A stretch of 64,000 bases of DNA from the NCBI RefSeq assembly GCF_003019815.1, contig NZ_CP027773.1:3731001-3795000 (forward strand). Reading direction: 5' to 3'. Positions 1 through 9,539 of the stretch are shown piece by piece. The notes beneath the pieces were generated by a model. That model was not told where the DNA came from. It saw only the letters and a list, made by a program, of their open reading frames with translations, and searched no databases. Every line of letters starts with the position of its first letter. Position 1 is the stretch's first letter. The position numbers and the translations under genes were made by a program. Source of the DNA: Variovorax sp. PMC12. GTDB taxonomy: Bacteria > Pseudomonadota > Gammaproteobacteria > Burkholderiales > Burkholderiaceae_C.

Positions 1-2
1 AC

Positions 3-896
3 GGCGAATACGTGCGTTCGGGCCATTTCAAGATCGCGCGCAGCGAGGCCGACATGGCGTCGCTGGAGCGCTACCGCGCACTCAGCAGCGACTTCGACCT
101 GGGCCTGGAACTGATCTCCGCCGCGCGGCTGCGCGCCGAATGCCCCTGGCTCGGCACACGCGCCGTGGGCGGCTCGCTGTGCATCGAGGACGGGCAGGCC
201 AACCCGCGGCTGGTGTCGCCGGCCTTCGCGCTCGCTGCGCGACGCGCGGGCGCGCAGGTCTTCGAGCGCCACCAGGTCGACGAGGTGGCGCACGACGGCG
301 CGCTGTTCACGGTGCGCTCGGGCAACGAGCTCGAAGTGCGCGCGCCGGTGCTGCTCAACTGCGCGGGCGCCTGGGCTGGCGCCATCGCCAGCCAGTTCGG
401 CGAGACGCCGCCGATGCGCTCCCGCAGCCCGCTGATGGCGGTGACCGAGCCGTTGCCGCGCTTCATGGCGTGGAGCCTCGGCGTGGAGGGCGGCGGCATC
501 TACTGCCGGCAGGTGGAGCGCGGCAACCTCGTGCTCGGCGGCGGCACCGGCATCACGCTCGATGCCGACCGCGCACGCGCCGAGCGCGACGGCATCGCCA
601 CGCTCGCGATGCAGGCGGTGGAACTGCTGCCCGCGCTGCGCCATGCGCACATCATCCGCACCTGGGGCGGCACCGAGGGCTACCTGCCCGACCGCGAACC
701 GGTGCTGGGGCCCAGCCGCACCACGCCCGGCCTGTTCCACGGCTTCGGCTTCGCGGGCGCGGGCTTCCAGATCGGCCCGGCCGCCGGCGAGGTGCTGGCC
801 GAGCTGGCGCGCGACGGACGCAGCGACACGCCCATCGACGCCTTCGCCATCGAGCGCTTCGACGAACAACCCGTTTCTTCACTTGTCCCCACCTGA
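3..896 (+). CDS. FAD-dependent amine/amino-acid oxidase (DadA/glycine oxidase type), 5' truncated by window edge
   Basis: The reading frame is open to the left edge, so the N-terminus with the FAD Rossmann motif lies outside the window; about 297 codons remain. The visible part matches the DAO fold: a substrate-domain segment (GNLVLGGGTGI) and the C-terminal FAD-contacting segment HGFGFAGAGFQIGPAAGEVLAEL. Such enzymes oxidise the C-N bond of an amino acid or secondary amine, giving an imino product and reduced flavin. The gene stops 21 bases before a PotD-like binding protein, which suggests one operon for uptake and oxidation of a cationic amine or amino acid. The substrate cannot be read from the sequence. 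Confidence 0.8.
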   Translation, partial: GEYVRSGHFKIARSEADMASLERYRALSSDFDLGLELISAARLRAECPWLGTRAVGGSLCIEDGQANPRLVSPAFALAARRAGAQVFERHQVDEVAHDGALFTVRSGNELEVRAPVLLNCAGAWAGAIASQFGETPPMRSRSPLMAVTEPLPRFMAWSLGVEGGGIYCRQVERGNLVLGGGTGITLDADRARAERDGIATLAMQAVELLPALRHAHIIRTWGGTEGYLPDREPVLGPSRTTPGLFHGFGFAGAGFQIGPAAGEVLAELARDGRSDTPIDAFAIERFDEQPVSSLVPT

Positions 897-917
897 ACCT
901 GATTGGAGAGCATCACC

Positions 918-1970
918 ATGTCACGCACCGCCAAGTCCCCGAGCCCCGCCCTCATCCTGGCCGCCCTGCTCGCGGCCGCCGGCACCGCCGGCGCGCAGAC
1001 CAAGACCCTCTACATCGGCATGAACGGGGGCACCATGGAGAAGGCGTACACGCAGTACGTGTTCCCGGCCTTCGAGAAAGCCTACGGCGCCAAGGTGGTG
1101 GTGGTGCCCGGCACCTCGTCCGACATCCTCGCGAAGGCGCAGGCCAACAAGGACAAGCCGCAGATGCACGTGATGTTCCTGGACGACGGCATCATGGTGC
1201 GCGCCATCGGCATGGGCCTGTGCCAGAAGCAGAAGCCCAGCCAGTCGCTCAGCGAGATCTATCCCGCGGCGCGCTTCAAGGACGACATGGCCAGCGGCGT
1301 GAGCCTGGGCATGACCGGCCTGGCCTACAACGCCAAGATGTTCAAGGAGAAGGGCTGGGCGCCGCCCACTTCGTGGATGGACCTGGCCGACCCCAAGTAC
1401 AAGGGCAAGGTGGTGTTCCAGTCGATGTCGTCGTCGTCCTTCGGACTGCACGGCTTTCTGATGTTCAACCGCATCCAGGGCGGCAACGACAAGAACGTGG
1501 AGCCGGGCTTCAAGGCCTGGCCCACCACCGTCGGGCCGAACGTACTGGAGTACATCCCGAGCTCGGCCAAGCTGTCGGAGATGGTTCAGACCGGCGAGGC
1601 GGCCATCTTCCCGCTGACGCCCACGGCCGTCGCGGCGCTCAAGACCAAGGGCATTCCGGTGGAGTACGCGCCGCCCAAGGAAGGCGCGGTGGTGCTGATG
1701 GTGGGCCAGTGCGTGATCGCCAACAACAGCGAGCCCGAACTGTCGCAGAAGCTCGCCGAGTTCCTGCTGAGCCCGGTGGCGCAGGCCAACGTGCTGCAGT
1801 ACGGCGCGCAGATCCCGACCAACCCCAAGACCCCCGCCGAGGGTGAAGGCGCCGCGCAGGTGGCGGACATCAACAAGTGGATGAAGACGGCCGTGACCAT
1901 CGACTGGGAAAGCATCAACGCCAATCGCCCCGCGTGGAACGCGCGCTGGAACAAGACGATAGAGAAGTGA
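918..1970 (+). CDS. ABC transporter periplasmic substrate-binding protein (PotD/spermidine-putrescine-like)
   Basis: A 350-residue protein with a classical signal peptide ending near ALLAAAGTAGAQ (about residue 27), followed by a type 2 periplasmic binding fold beginning KTLYIGMNGG. The overall pattern, with a mid-protein FNRIQGG segment and WPTTVGPNVLEY, is that of extracellular solute-binding proteins of the polyamine/iron family. The ATG at 918 is chosen because GGAGAG at 905-910 gives a good ribosome-binding spacing; an upstream in-frame TTG at 903 lies too close to that site. It would deliver a polyamine-like or amino-acid ligand to a membrane permease encoded elsewhere, probably left of the window. 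It is convergent with the next gene, only 4 bases apart. Confidence 0.85.
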   Translation: MSRTAKSPSPALILAALLAAAGTAGAQTKTLYIGMNGGTMEKAYTQYVFPAFEKAYGAKVVVVPGTSSDILAKAQANKDKPQMHVMFLDDGIMVRAIGMGLCQKQKPSQSLSEIYPAARFKDDMASGVSLGMTGLAYNAKMFKEKGWAPPTSWMDLADPKYKGKVVFQSMSSSSFGLHGFLMFNRIQGGNDKNVEPGFKAWPTTVGPNVLEYIPSSAKLSEMVQTGEAAIFPLTPTAVAALKTKGIPVEYAPPKEGAVVLMVGQCVIANNSEPELSQKLAEFLLSPVAQANVLQYGAQIPTNPKTPAEGEGAAQVADINKWMKTAVTIDWESINANRPAWNARWNKTIEK

Positions 1971-1974
1971 TCCG

Positions 1975-3207
1975 TCAGCCCTGCGCGCCGGTTCTGCCAG
2001 TCCTGCGCAGCAGCACCGGCAGGCACAGCAGATAGAGCGACGCGCCCGCCAGCCACACGATGCCGGGGAAACGCGTGCGGAACGCGAAGTAGAGCGGGCT
2101 GATGAGCAGCGGGCCGAACACCGCCGCCAGGCTGGTGATGCTCGCGAGCACGCCCTGCAGCCGCCCCTGCTGCGCCTCGCCCACGCGCGCCGAGAGCGTC
2201 GCCTGCAGCGCTGGCGCGCAGACGCCGCCCATGCACAGGAGCGGCAGCATCGCGATCGCCATCCAGCCCTGCGTGGCGAAGGCGATCAGCGCATAGCCTG
2301 TGCCGTCGGCGATGGTGCCGATGGCGATGGCCGCGCGCTCGCCCCAGCGCTCGACCACCGGCCCCGCGACGAAGCCCTGCACCAGCGCATGCAGCAGGCC
2401 GAACACCGCGAGCGAGAGGCCGACCATGGTGCCGTTCCAGGCGTAGCGGTCCTGGCCGTAGATCACCCAGGTCGTGCCGGCGACCTCGCCCACAAGCACC
2501 AGCAGCAGGAACACGCCGAGAAGGGGCAGCAGCGCCGGAAAGCTGTTGGCCCAGCGCAGCGGCGCGAGCGGATGCAGCACGCCGCGGTCGAACGGTTTTG
2601 TGGCGAGCGCCGGCGGGCGCGACTCGCGCAGCACCAGCAGGCCGACGAGGAAGGTCACGCCGTTGAGCACCGCAGCCGCGATGAACGGCAGCCGCACGCC
2701 GTGGTCGCCGAGCACGCCGCCGATGGCGGGCCCGGCGATGAAGCCCAGTCCGAAGCAGGCGCCCATGCGGCCGAACCAGCGCGCGCGCTGGTTCTCGGGC
2801 GTGAGGTCGGCGATGGCGGCTGAGGCCACGGCGGTGCTCGCGCCCGTCATGCCCGCGATGGCGCGGCCCACGAACAGCATCCACAGCGAGGGCGCGAAGG
2901 CCATGAAGAGCGCGTCGATGGCGGCGCCCGCCACCGAGATGAGCAGCACCGGCCGGCGGCCGAAGCGGTCGCTGAGCGCGCCGAGCACGGGTGCGCAGAG
3001 GAACTGCATCAGCGCGTAGAGCGAGAGAAATGCGCCGAAGCGCCAGCCGAGATCGCCGGTGTGGCCGACCTCGCGCAGCAGGCCCGGCACGATCGGCATG
3101 ACCAGGCTGATGCCGATGGCGTCGAGCGTGACGATCGCCAGGATCACGACATGCGCATGGCGGCCCTTCGCGGCGGAAGGCGTTGGGAGCGTGGTGGAAT
3201 TTATCAT
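1975..3207 (-). CDS. MFS drug/H+ antiporter of the Tet (12-14 TMS) type
   Basis: A 410-residue inner-membrane protein with about twelve hydrophobic segments. Motif A between TM2 and TM3 is GALSDRFGRRPVLL, and motif C in TM5 is GLGFIAGPAIGGVLG, both diagnostic of DHA1 drug antiporters and especially the TetA branch. It lies divergent to a TetR that closely resembles Tn10 TetR, and the operator pair at 3201-3230 overlaps its start codon. The family exports tetracycline-Mg or other amphiphiles in exchange for protons. The start ATG at 3207 has no Shine-Dalgarno and sits about 10 bases from a possible -10 box, so the mRNA may be almost leaderless. Real tetracycline resistance is not proven; many chromosomal homologues have other substrates. 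Confidence 0.85.
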   Translation of the reverse strand: MINSTTLPTPSAAKGRHAHVVILAIVTLDAIGISLVMPIVPGLLREVGHTGDLGWRFGAFLSLYALMQFLCAPVLGALSDRFGRRPVLLISVAGAAIDALFMAFAPSLWMLFVGRAIAGMTGASTAVASAAIADLTPENQRARWFGRMGACFGLGFIAGPAIGGVLGDHGVRLPFIAAAVLNGVTFLVGLLVLRESRPPALATKPFDRGVLHPLAPLRWANSFPALLPLLGVFLLLVLVGEVAGTTWVIYGQDRYAWNGTMVGLSLAVFGLLHALVQGFVAGPVVERWGERAAIAIGTIADGTGYALIAFATQGWMAIAMLPLLCMGGVCAPALQATLSARVGEAQQGRLQGVLASITSLAAVFGPLLISPLYFAFRTRFPGIVWLAGASLYLLCLPVLLRRTGRTGAQG

Positions 3208-3230
3208 TGATAAGTAATTATCAGCGATAA
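3201..3230. promoter_or_regulatory. Tandem tet-like operators between efflux gene and tetR
   Basis: The first site, TTATCATTGATAA (3201-3213), is a perfect palindrome whose core TATCATTGATA equals the classical tet operator core. The second, TTATCAGCGATAA (3218-3230), differs from a perfect palindrome by one pair. Centres are 17 bp apart. On the minus strand GATAAT (3222-3217, within the second site) preceded at 17 bp by TTCACG forms a possible sigma-70 promoter for the efflux gene, so repressor binding would cover both the -10 box and the start codon. This is the expected arrangement for ligand-induced derepression. Confidence 0.75.
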
Positions 3231-3281
3231 ATTCCGGGCCGTGAAGTACCCTCCCGAATCGACATCGGCATGCACATCTGA

Positions 3282-3968
3282 ATGAAACTGGACCGCGAAG
3301 TGATCCTCGAGACCGCCCTGGGGCTGCTCGACGAGGTCGGAATGGACAAGCTCAGCACCCGGCTGCTGGCCGAGCGGCTGGGCGTGCAGCAGCCGGCGCT
3401 GTACTGGCATTTCAGGAACAAGCGGGCGCTGCTCGATGCGATGAACAGCGAACTGCTGCGCCGCGCCCACAAGCGGCAGCTGCCGCTGCCCGACGAATCG
3501 TGGGAAACCTTCCTGCGCGAGAACGCGCGCAGCTTCCGGCGCGCGCTGCTGGCGCGGCGCGACGGCGCGCGGCTGCACGCGGGCACCGAGCCCGATCCGG
3601 GCGACCTGGAAATGGTGGAGGCCCAGCTGGCGGCCGTGGTCGACCGCGGCGTGCCGGCAACGCAGGCCATGACGCTGCTGATCGCGCTGGGCCGCTACAC
3701 GGTGGGCTGCGTGCTGGAGGAACAGGCGGCGCCGCCCGACGCCGAGGCGCGCCAGCAGGCGCTCGATGCCTCCGCGGCCTCGCGCCCGCTGCTGGCCGAA
3801 GCCTTCGCGAGCTACCGCGAGGCGGGCCCGGATGCGATGTTCGACATCGGCGTGGACCTGATGATCGAGGGCGCGAAGGCGCGCCTCGACAACATCGAGG
3901 CGGCCGGGGCTAGTCCTGCGCCTCGCCGCAAATCCAGCCGGCGGCCTTCTCCGCCATCATCAGCGTAG
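3282..3968 (+). CDS. tetR: TetR-type tetracycline repressor homologue
   Basis: A 228-residue cytoplasmic repressor. Residues 1-46 align closely with the Tn10 TetR DNA-binding domain, including the recognition helix QQPALYWHFRNKRALLDA (36-53). The TetR_C ligand/dimer domain follows. Counterparts of tetracycline-contacting residues His64, Asn82, Phe86 and His100 are present as His63, Asn81, Phe85 and His99, but the Arg104 position is Glu103. It is divergent to the Tet-type antiporter and two tet-like operators lie between them. The last 20 residues are a Pro/Ser/Arg tail (APRRKSSRRPSPPSSA) that overlaps the convergent GMC gene by 59 bases; this tail is unlike the family and may be a late addition. 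Inducer specificity is uncertain because of the Glu103 change. Confidence 0.85.
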   Translation: MKLDREVILETALGLLDEVGMDKLSTRLLAERLGVQQPALYWHFRNKRALLDAMNSELLRRAHKRQLPLPDESWETFLRENARSFRRALLARRDGARLHAGTEPDPGDLEMVEAQLAAVVDRGVPATQAMTLLIALGRYTVGCVLEEQAAPPDAEARQQALDASAASRPLLAEAFASYREAGPDAMFDIGVDLMIEGAKARLDNIEAAGASPAPRRKSSRRPSPPSSA

Positions 3969-5541
3969 GGCTGTTGGTGTTGCCGCTGGTGATGGTGGGC
4001 ATCGCGCCCGCATCCACCACGCGCAGGCCCCGCACGCCGCGCACGCGCAGCTTCGAGTCGAGCACCGCCATCGGGTCGCCGTCGGCGCCCATCTTGGTGG
4101 TGCCGACCGGATGGAAGATGGTGGTGGCGATGTCGCCGGCCAGGCGGGCCAGGTCTTCGTCGGTCTGGTACTGCACGCCGGGCTTCCATTCCTCGGGCTT
4201 GTACTTGGCGAGCGCGGGCTGCGACGCGATGCGGCGCGTCACCCGCAGCGAGTCGGCCGCCACCTTGCGGTCTTCGTCGGTGCTCAGGTAGTTGGGGGCG
4301 ATGGCCGGCGCGTCCTGGAAGCGCCCGCTCTTGATGCGCACCGCGCCACGGCTGGTGGGGTTGAGGTTGCACACGCTGGCGGTGAACGCCGGAAAGCTGT
4401 GCAGCGGATCGCCGAAGGCATCGAGCGACAGCGGCTGCACGTGGTACTGCAGGTTCGGCCACTCGTGCTCCGGCGAGCTGCGCGTGAAGGCGCCGAGCTG
4501 CGAGGGCGCCATGCTCATCGGGCCGCTGCGCCTGAGCATGTACTCGAGCCCGATCTTCGCCTTGCCGACCATCGACGAGGCCAGCACATTGAGCGTGGGC
4601 GCGCCGCTGATCTTGTAGACCGCGCGGATCTGCAGGTGGTCCTGCAGGTTGGCGCCGACGCCGGGCGCGTCGACCACCACGTCGATGCCGTGCTGGCGCA
4701 GCAGCGCGGCCGGGCCGATGCCCGAGAGCTGCAGGATCTGCGGCGAGCCGATGGCGCCCGCGCTCAGGATCACCTCGCGCGTGGCTTGCGCGGTGACCGT
4801 CTCGCTGCCGTTCCACACCTCGGCGCCCGTGCAGCGGCGCGTGCCGTCGGGCAGCGTCTCGAACAGCAGGCGCGACACCTGCGCGCCGGTCCACAGCTCG
4901 AAGTTGGGCCTGCCATAGCAGGTCGGACGCAGGAAGGCCTTGGCGGTGTTCCAGCGCCAGCCGTTCTTCTGGTTGACCTGGAAGTAGCCCACGCCCTCGT
5001 TGCTGCCACGGTTGAAGTCGGTGGTGTGCGGCACGTCGGCCTGGGCCGCGGCTTCGGCGAAGGCGTCGAGGATGTCCCAGCGCAGCCGCTGCTTCTCGAC
5101 GCGCCATTCGCCGCCGGCGCCGTGCATCTCGTCGGCGCCGAGGTAGAAGTCTTCGTGTTTCTTGAACGCCGGCAGCACGTTCTGCCAGCGCCACGACTCA
5201 TCGCCCGTGAGCTGCGCCCACTGCTCGTAGTCGCGCGACTGGCCGCGCATGTAGATCATGCCGTTGATGCTGGAGCTGCCGCCGAGCGTCTTGCCGCGCG
5301 GATAGCGCAGCACGCGGCCGTTGAGGCCGGCGTCGGGCTCGGTGCTGTAGAGCCAGTCGGTGCGCGGATTGCCGATGCAATACAGGTAGCCGACCGGAAT
5401 GTGGATCCAGTGGTAGTCGTCCTTGCGGCCGGCCTCGATGAGCAGCACGCGCTTGCTCTTGTCGGCGCTGAGCCGATTGGCCATGAGCGAGCCGGCGGTG
5501 CCGGCCCCGATGATGATGTAGTCGAATTGGGTCTCGCTCAT
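3910..5541 (-). CDS. GMC-family FAD-dependent alcohol/choline dehydrogenase
   Basis: A 543-residue flavoenzyme. The FAD-binding motif is IIGAGTAGSLMANRLSAD (about residues 9-26), and the GMC signature 1 region reads RGKTLGGSSSINGMIYMRG near residue 80. The C-terminal catalytic histidine and asparagine lie in IFHPVGTTKMG and TSGNTNSPTLMMAEK. The family oxidises primary alcohols such as choline, glycerol derivatives or aryl alcohols to aldehydes and passes electrons to a membrane carrier. The start at 5541 (MSETQFDY) is chosen because the Rossmann motif follows directly; the 24 upstream in-frame residues look like untranslated leader. It is 78 bases downstream of mmsA on the same strand, so an alcohol-to-aldehyde-to-acyl-CoA sequence is plausible. 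Its 3' end overlaps tetR. Confidence 0.85.
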   Translation of the reverse strand: MSETQFDYIIIGAGTAGSLMANRLSADKSKRVLLIEAGRKDDYHWIHIPVGYLYCIGNPRTDWLYSTEPDAGLNGRVLRYPRGKTLGGSSSINGMIYMRGQSRDYEQWAQLTGDESWRWQNVLPAFKKHEDFYLGADEMHGAGGEWRVEKQRLRWDILDAFAEAAAQADVPHTTDFNRGSNEGVGYFQVNQKNGWRWNTAKAFLRPTCYGRPNFELWTGAQVSRLLFETLPDGTRRCTGAEVWNGSETVTAQATREVILSAGAIGSPQILQLSGIGPAALLRQHGIDVVVDAPGVGANLQDHLQIRAVYKISGAPTLNVLASSMVGKAKIGLEYMLRRSGPMSMAPSQLGAFTRSSPEHEWPNLQYHVQPLSLDAFGDPLHSFPAFTASVCNLNPTSRGAVRIKSGRFQDAPAIAPNYLSTDEDRKVAADSLRVTRRIASQPALAKYKPEEWKPGVQYQTDEDLARLAGDIATTIFHPVGTTKMGADGDPMAVLDSKLRVRGVRGLRVVDAGAMPTITSGNTNSPTLMMAEKAAGWICGEAQD

Positions 5542-5619
5542 GGCGTTTGACTTGTCTCTCTTTTTTGTTCGACGAAATTGCTGGCCGGGATGGCGGCGCC
5601 CCTCGCGCCGCACCGCATG

Positions 5620-7131
<1,512 letters not shown>

Positions 7132-7223
7132 GGGGACTGTGCTTTCGCGTGACGGGTCAAGAGGGGGAATGCGGCCAGTTTAGGCAGCGTGCCCCCTCGC
7201 GCCTAGACACGAAACTTGAATTT

Positions 7224-7245
7224 ATTGTTCACCATGGCGAACAAT
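7224..7245. promoter_or_regulatory. 22-bp palindrome, candidate LysR operator
   Basis: ATTGTTC (7224-7230) and GAACAAT (7239-7245) are perfect 7-bp inverted arms, and the 8-base spacer contains the self-complementary CCATGG, so only one base pair of the 22 bp is mismatched. It lies in the divergent LysR/mmsA region, just before the preferred lysR start. LysR family proteins usually bind dyads of this size beside their own promoter, so autoregulation and control of mmsA are inferred. Confidence 0.6.
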
Positions 7246-7251
7246 GGATGC

Positions 7252-8181
7252 ATGAAACCCCAAAATATCGAGTCGCTCTGGACCCACCTGCACTGGCTCA
7301 CGGTGCTGGCGCAGCAAGGCAGTTTCACCGCCGCCGCGTTGCGCCTGGGCGTGAGCAAGGCGGCCATGAGCCAGCGCATCGCCGAGCTGGAGCATGCGGC
7401 CGGCGCGCCATTGGTGCAGCGCACGACGCGCAGCGTGCGGCTCACCGAGGCGGGCCGGCGGCTGGTGGACGACATGCGCGCGCCCTTCGAGCAGATTGCG
7501 CACAGCTTCGCGGGCGTGCGCGACCTGGCGGGCGTGCCGCGCGGGCTGGTGCGGGTGACGGCGCCGGTGGCCTTCGCGCGCCAGCAGCTGGTGCCGCGGC
7601 TGGCCGACTTCCTGCGCGCGCAGCCCGAGGTGCGCATCGAGCTCGACCTGTCGGACCGGCTGAGCTCGCTCGCAATGGAGGGCTTCGACCTCGCGATCCG
7701 GCACACGGCGGCACCGCCCGACACCCACGTGGCCTGGACGCTGTGCGAGACCCAGTCGGTGCTGGTGGCCAGCCGCGCCTACCTGCGCCGCCGCGGCACG
7801 CCGCGCGAGCCCCAGGCGCTGGCCGGCCACGACTGCCTGCACTACCCGCGCGCCCAGGAAACGCCGACTTGGCACTTCGAGGCCAAGGCCTCGGCGCCGC
7901 GCATCACGGTGCCGGTGTCGGGGCCGCTGGTGGCGAACAACAGCGAGGCGTTGCGCGACGCGGCGCTCACCGGGCTGGGCATCGCGCTGGTGCCCGACTT
8001 CAGCGCGCAGTCGGCGCTGCAGTCGGGCAAGCTGCAGCAGGTGCTGCCTCAATGGCGATCGGTGGGGGCTTTCGGCGAGCGGCTGTATGCAATACGGCCC
8101 TATGCCACGCACGTGCCGCAGGCGGTGACGGCATTCGTGGCATGGCTGCGCGAGGCGCTGGCGGACGGCTTCGCGGCCTGA
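7252..8181 (+). CDS. LysR-family transcriptional regulator
   Basis: A 309-residue regulator if started at the ATG at 7252 (MKPQNIESLW). The N-terminal winged HTH (about residues 8-66) reads LTVLAQQGSFTAAALRLGVSKAAMSQRI, typical of LysR proteins of the CrgA/DmlR subgroup, followed by a type 2 periplasmic-binding effector domain. Alternative in-frame starts are ATG 7234 and TTG 7216; 7252 is preferred because the palindrome at 7224-7245 would otherwise lie in the coding part and because the HTH then begins at the usual distance. Divergent orientation suggests it controls the mmsA-GMC operon in response to a pathway metabolite. The effector is unknown. Confidence 0.85.
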   Translation: MKPQNIESLWTHLHWLTVLAQQGSFTAAALRLGVSKAAMSQRIAELEHAAGAPLVQRTTRSVRLTEAGRRLVDDMRAPFEQIAHSFAGVRDLAGVPRGLVRVTAPVAFARQQLVPRLADFLRAQPEVRIELDLSDRLSSLAMEGFDLAIRHTAAPPDTHVAWTLCETQSVLVASRAYLRRRGTPREPQALAGHDCLHYPRAQETPTWHFEAKASAPRITVPVSGPLVANNSEALRDAALTGLGIALVPDFSAQSALQSGKLQQVLPQWRSVGAFGERLYAIRPYATHVPQAVTAFVAWLREALADGFAA

Positions 8182-8213
8182 GCGGGTGGGCATTCCCGGC
8201 CAGAGCCCGTGGG

Positions 8214-8230
8214 CCTCGGCACGCCCGAGG
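8214..8230 (+). terminator. Weak candidate terminator after lysR
   Basis: A hairpin CCTCGG/CCGAGG with a 5-base loop lies 32 bases after the lysR stop and is followed by TGTTAATTAAG. The tail is T/A-rich but lacks a clean run of T, so intrinsic termination is only possible. The rest of the 187-base gap up to 8368 shows no gene. Confidence 0.35.
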
Positions 8231-8368
8231 TGTTAATTAAGAAAAGCTGAAGAAACGGCGTGGTGCCCTACGCGAACGAGGGGTCTGCAACACGTGCACG
8301 GCGGATGCACCCGGTTACGATGCGCGATTCGCACCTGGCTTTTGTTAACTTTCCCGCTCGTACGCCCT

Positions 8369-9535
8369 ATGTCCCCTGCCCAATCGCCTGCCGACGCTCC
8401 AGCCGCCGACAGCGCGTGGCCCGGCCTCGGACAGCAGGAGCGGGACGGCCGGCAGTGGACCGTGGCCACCGGCCGCTGGACCACGCTGGCGATGTCGTCC
8501 AAGCCGGCCTGGCAGGCGCTGTCGAAGAGCCTGGAGGCAGCCCCGGCAACCGACGACCGCGCCTGGGACCTGCGCGCGATCGAGCAGCTCGACCACATCG
8601 GCGCGCAGCTGCTGTGGGAACACTGGCGCCACGCCTGGCCCGCCGCGCTGGAGATGGCGCCGCAGCACAAGGCGGTGCTCGACCATGTGGCGCAATACAC
8701 CGTCGCCACGCCCGAGGAACCCTCGCCCACGCTGAACGACCGCCTGCGCGCGTTCTCGCACAACGGCCCGCGCGCGATGATCGTGATGCGCGACTTCACC
8801 AGCCTGCTCGGCCAGCTCGCGATCGACCTCTGCGCGCTGGTCCGCGCGCCGCACCGGGGACCGTGGCGCGATTTCTCCGGGCACCTGTACCAGTTCGGCG
8901 CCACCGCGCTGCACATCACGGCGCTGGTCGGGCTCCTGATCGGCGTGGTGCTGGCCTACCTGATCTCGCAGCAGCTGCGGCAGTACGGCGCCGAGACCTT
9001 CGTGGTGAACATCCTCGGCCTCTCGCTGATCCGCGAGCTGGGGCCGGTGCTGGCGGCGGTGCTGATCGCCGGGCGCTCGGGCTCGGCCATCACCGCGCAG
9101 ATCGGCGTGATGCGCGTGACCGAAGAGCTCGACGCGATGCGCGTGATGGGCATCGCCCATGGCTTCCGGCTGGTGATGCCGCGCGTGCTGGCGCTGGCCA
9201 TCGCCATGCCGCTGATCAGCCTGTGGACCTCGATGGCGGCGCTCGCGGGCGGCATGCTGGCGGCCGACGCGGCGCTCAATATCTCGCCGTCGTACTTCCT
9301 GTCGGCGCTGCCGCGCGCGGTGCCCATTTCCAACCTGTGGCTTGCCATGGCCAAGTCGGCGGTATTCGGCGTTCTGATCGCGCTGATCGGCTGCTACTTC
9401 GGCATGAAGGTCAAGCCCAACACCGAGAGCCTGGGGCGCGGCACCACCTCGTCGGTGGTGACCTCGATCACCGCGGTGATCCTGGTGGATGCGCTCTTCG
9501 CCGTGCTCTTCAAGGGCATCGGCTTCCGGGGATGA
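8369..9535 (+). CDS. MlaE-type lipid ABC transporter permease with N-terminal STAS-like domain
   Basis: A 388-residue inner-membrane permease. The first ~130 residues resemble a STAS domain (WDLRAIEQLDHIGAQLLWEHW); the rest is the MlaE permease domain with about five hydrophobic spans and the family hallmark LSLIRELGPVLAAVLIAGRSGSAITAQIG-type stretch near residues 205-235. The E-L-D-A-M-R-V-M-G segment is the coupling helix to the ATPase. MlaE proteins move phospholipids between inner and outer membrane with MlaF (ATPase) and MlaD (MCE), which follow at once. Fusion of a MlaB-like STAS domain to the permease is usual in beta-proteobacteria. The ATG at 8369 (MSPAQS) is preferred over upstream in-frame codons, although no strong Shine-Dalgarno is visible. 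Confidence 0.88.
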   Translation: MSPAQSPADAPAADSAWPGLGQQERDGRQWTVATGRWTTLAMSSKPAWQALSKSLEAAPATDDRAWDLRAIEQLDHIGAQLLWEHWRHAWPAALEMAPQHKAVLDHVAQYTVATPEEPSPTLNDRLRAFSHNGPRAMIVMRDFTSLLGQLAIDLCALVRAPHRGPWRDFSGHLYQFGATALHITALVGLLIGVVLAYLISQQLRQYGAETFVVNILGLSLIRELGPVLAAVLIAGRSGSAITAQIGVMRVTEELDAMRVMGIAHGFRLVMPRVLALAIAMPLISLWTSMAALAGGMLAADAALNISPSYFLSALPRAVPISNLWLAMAKSAVFGVLIALIGCYFGMKVKPNTESLGRGTTSSVVTSITAVILVDALFAVLFKGIGFRG

Positions 9536-9539
9536 CGAG

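Noticed and set aside
4111..5550. A 479-codon open frame on the plus strand opposite the GMC oxidoreductase.
   Set aside because: It is antisense to a well-conserved gene, its translation is Ala/Arg/His/Val-rich without any motif, and similar long antisense frames occur opposite most genes here because of the high G+C third codon position.
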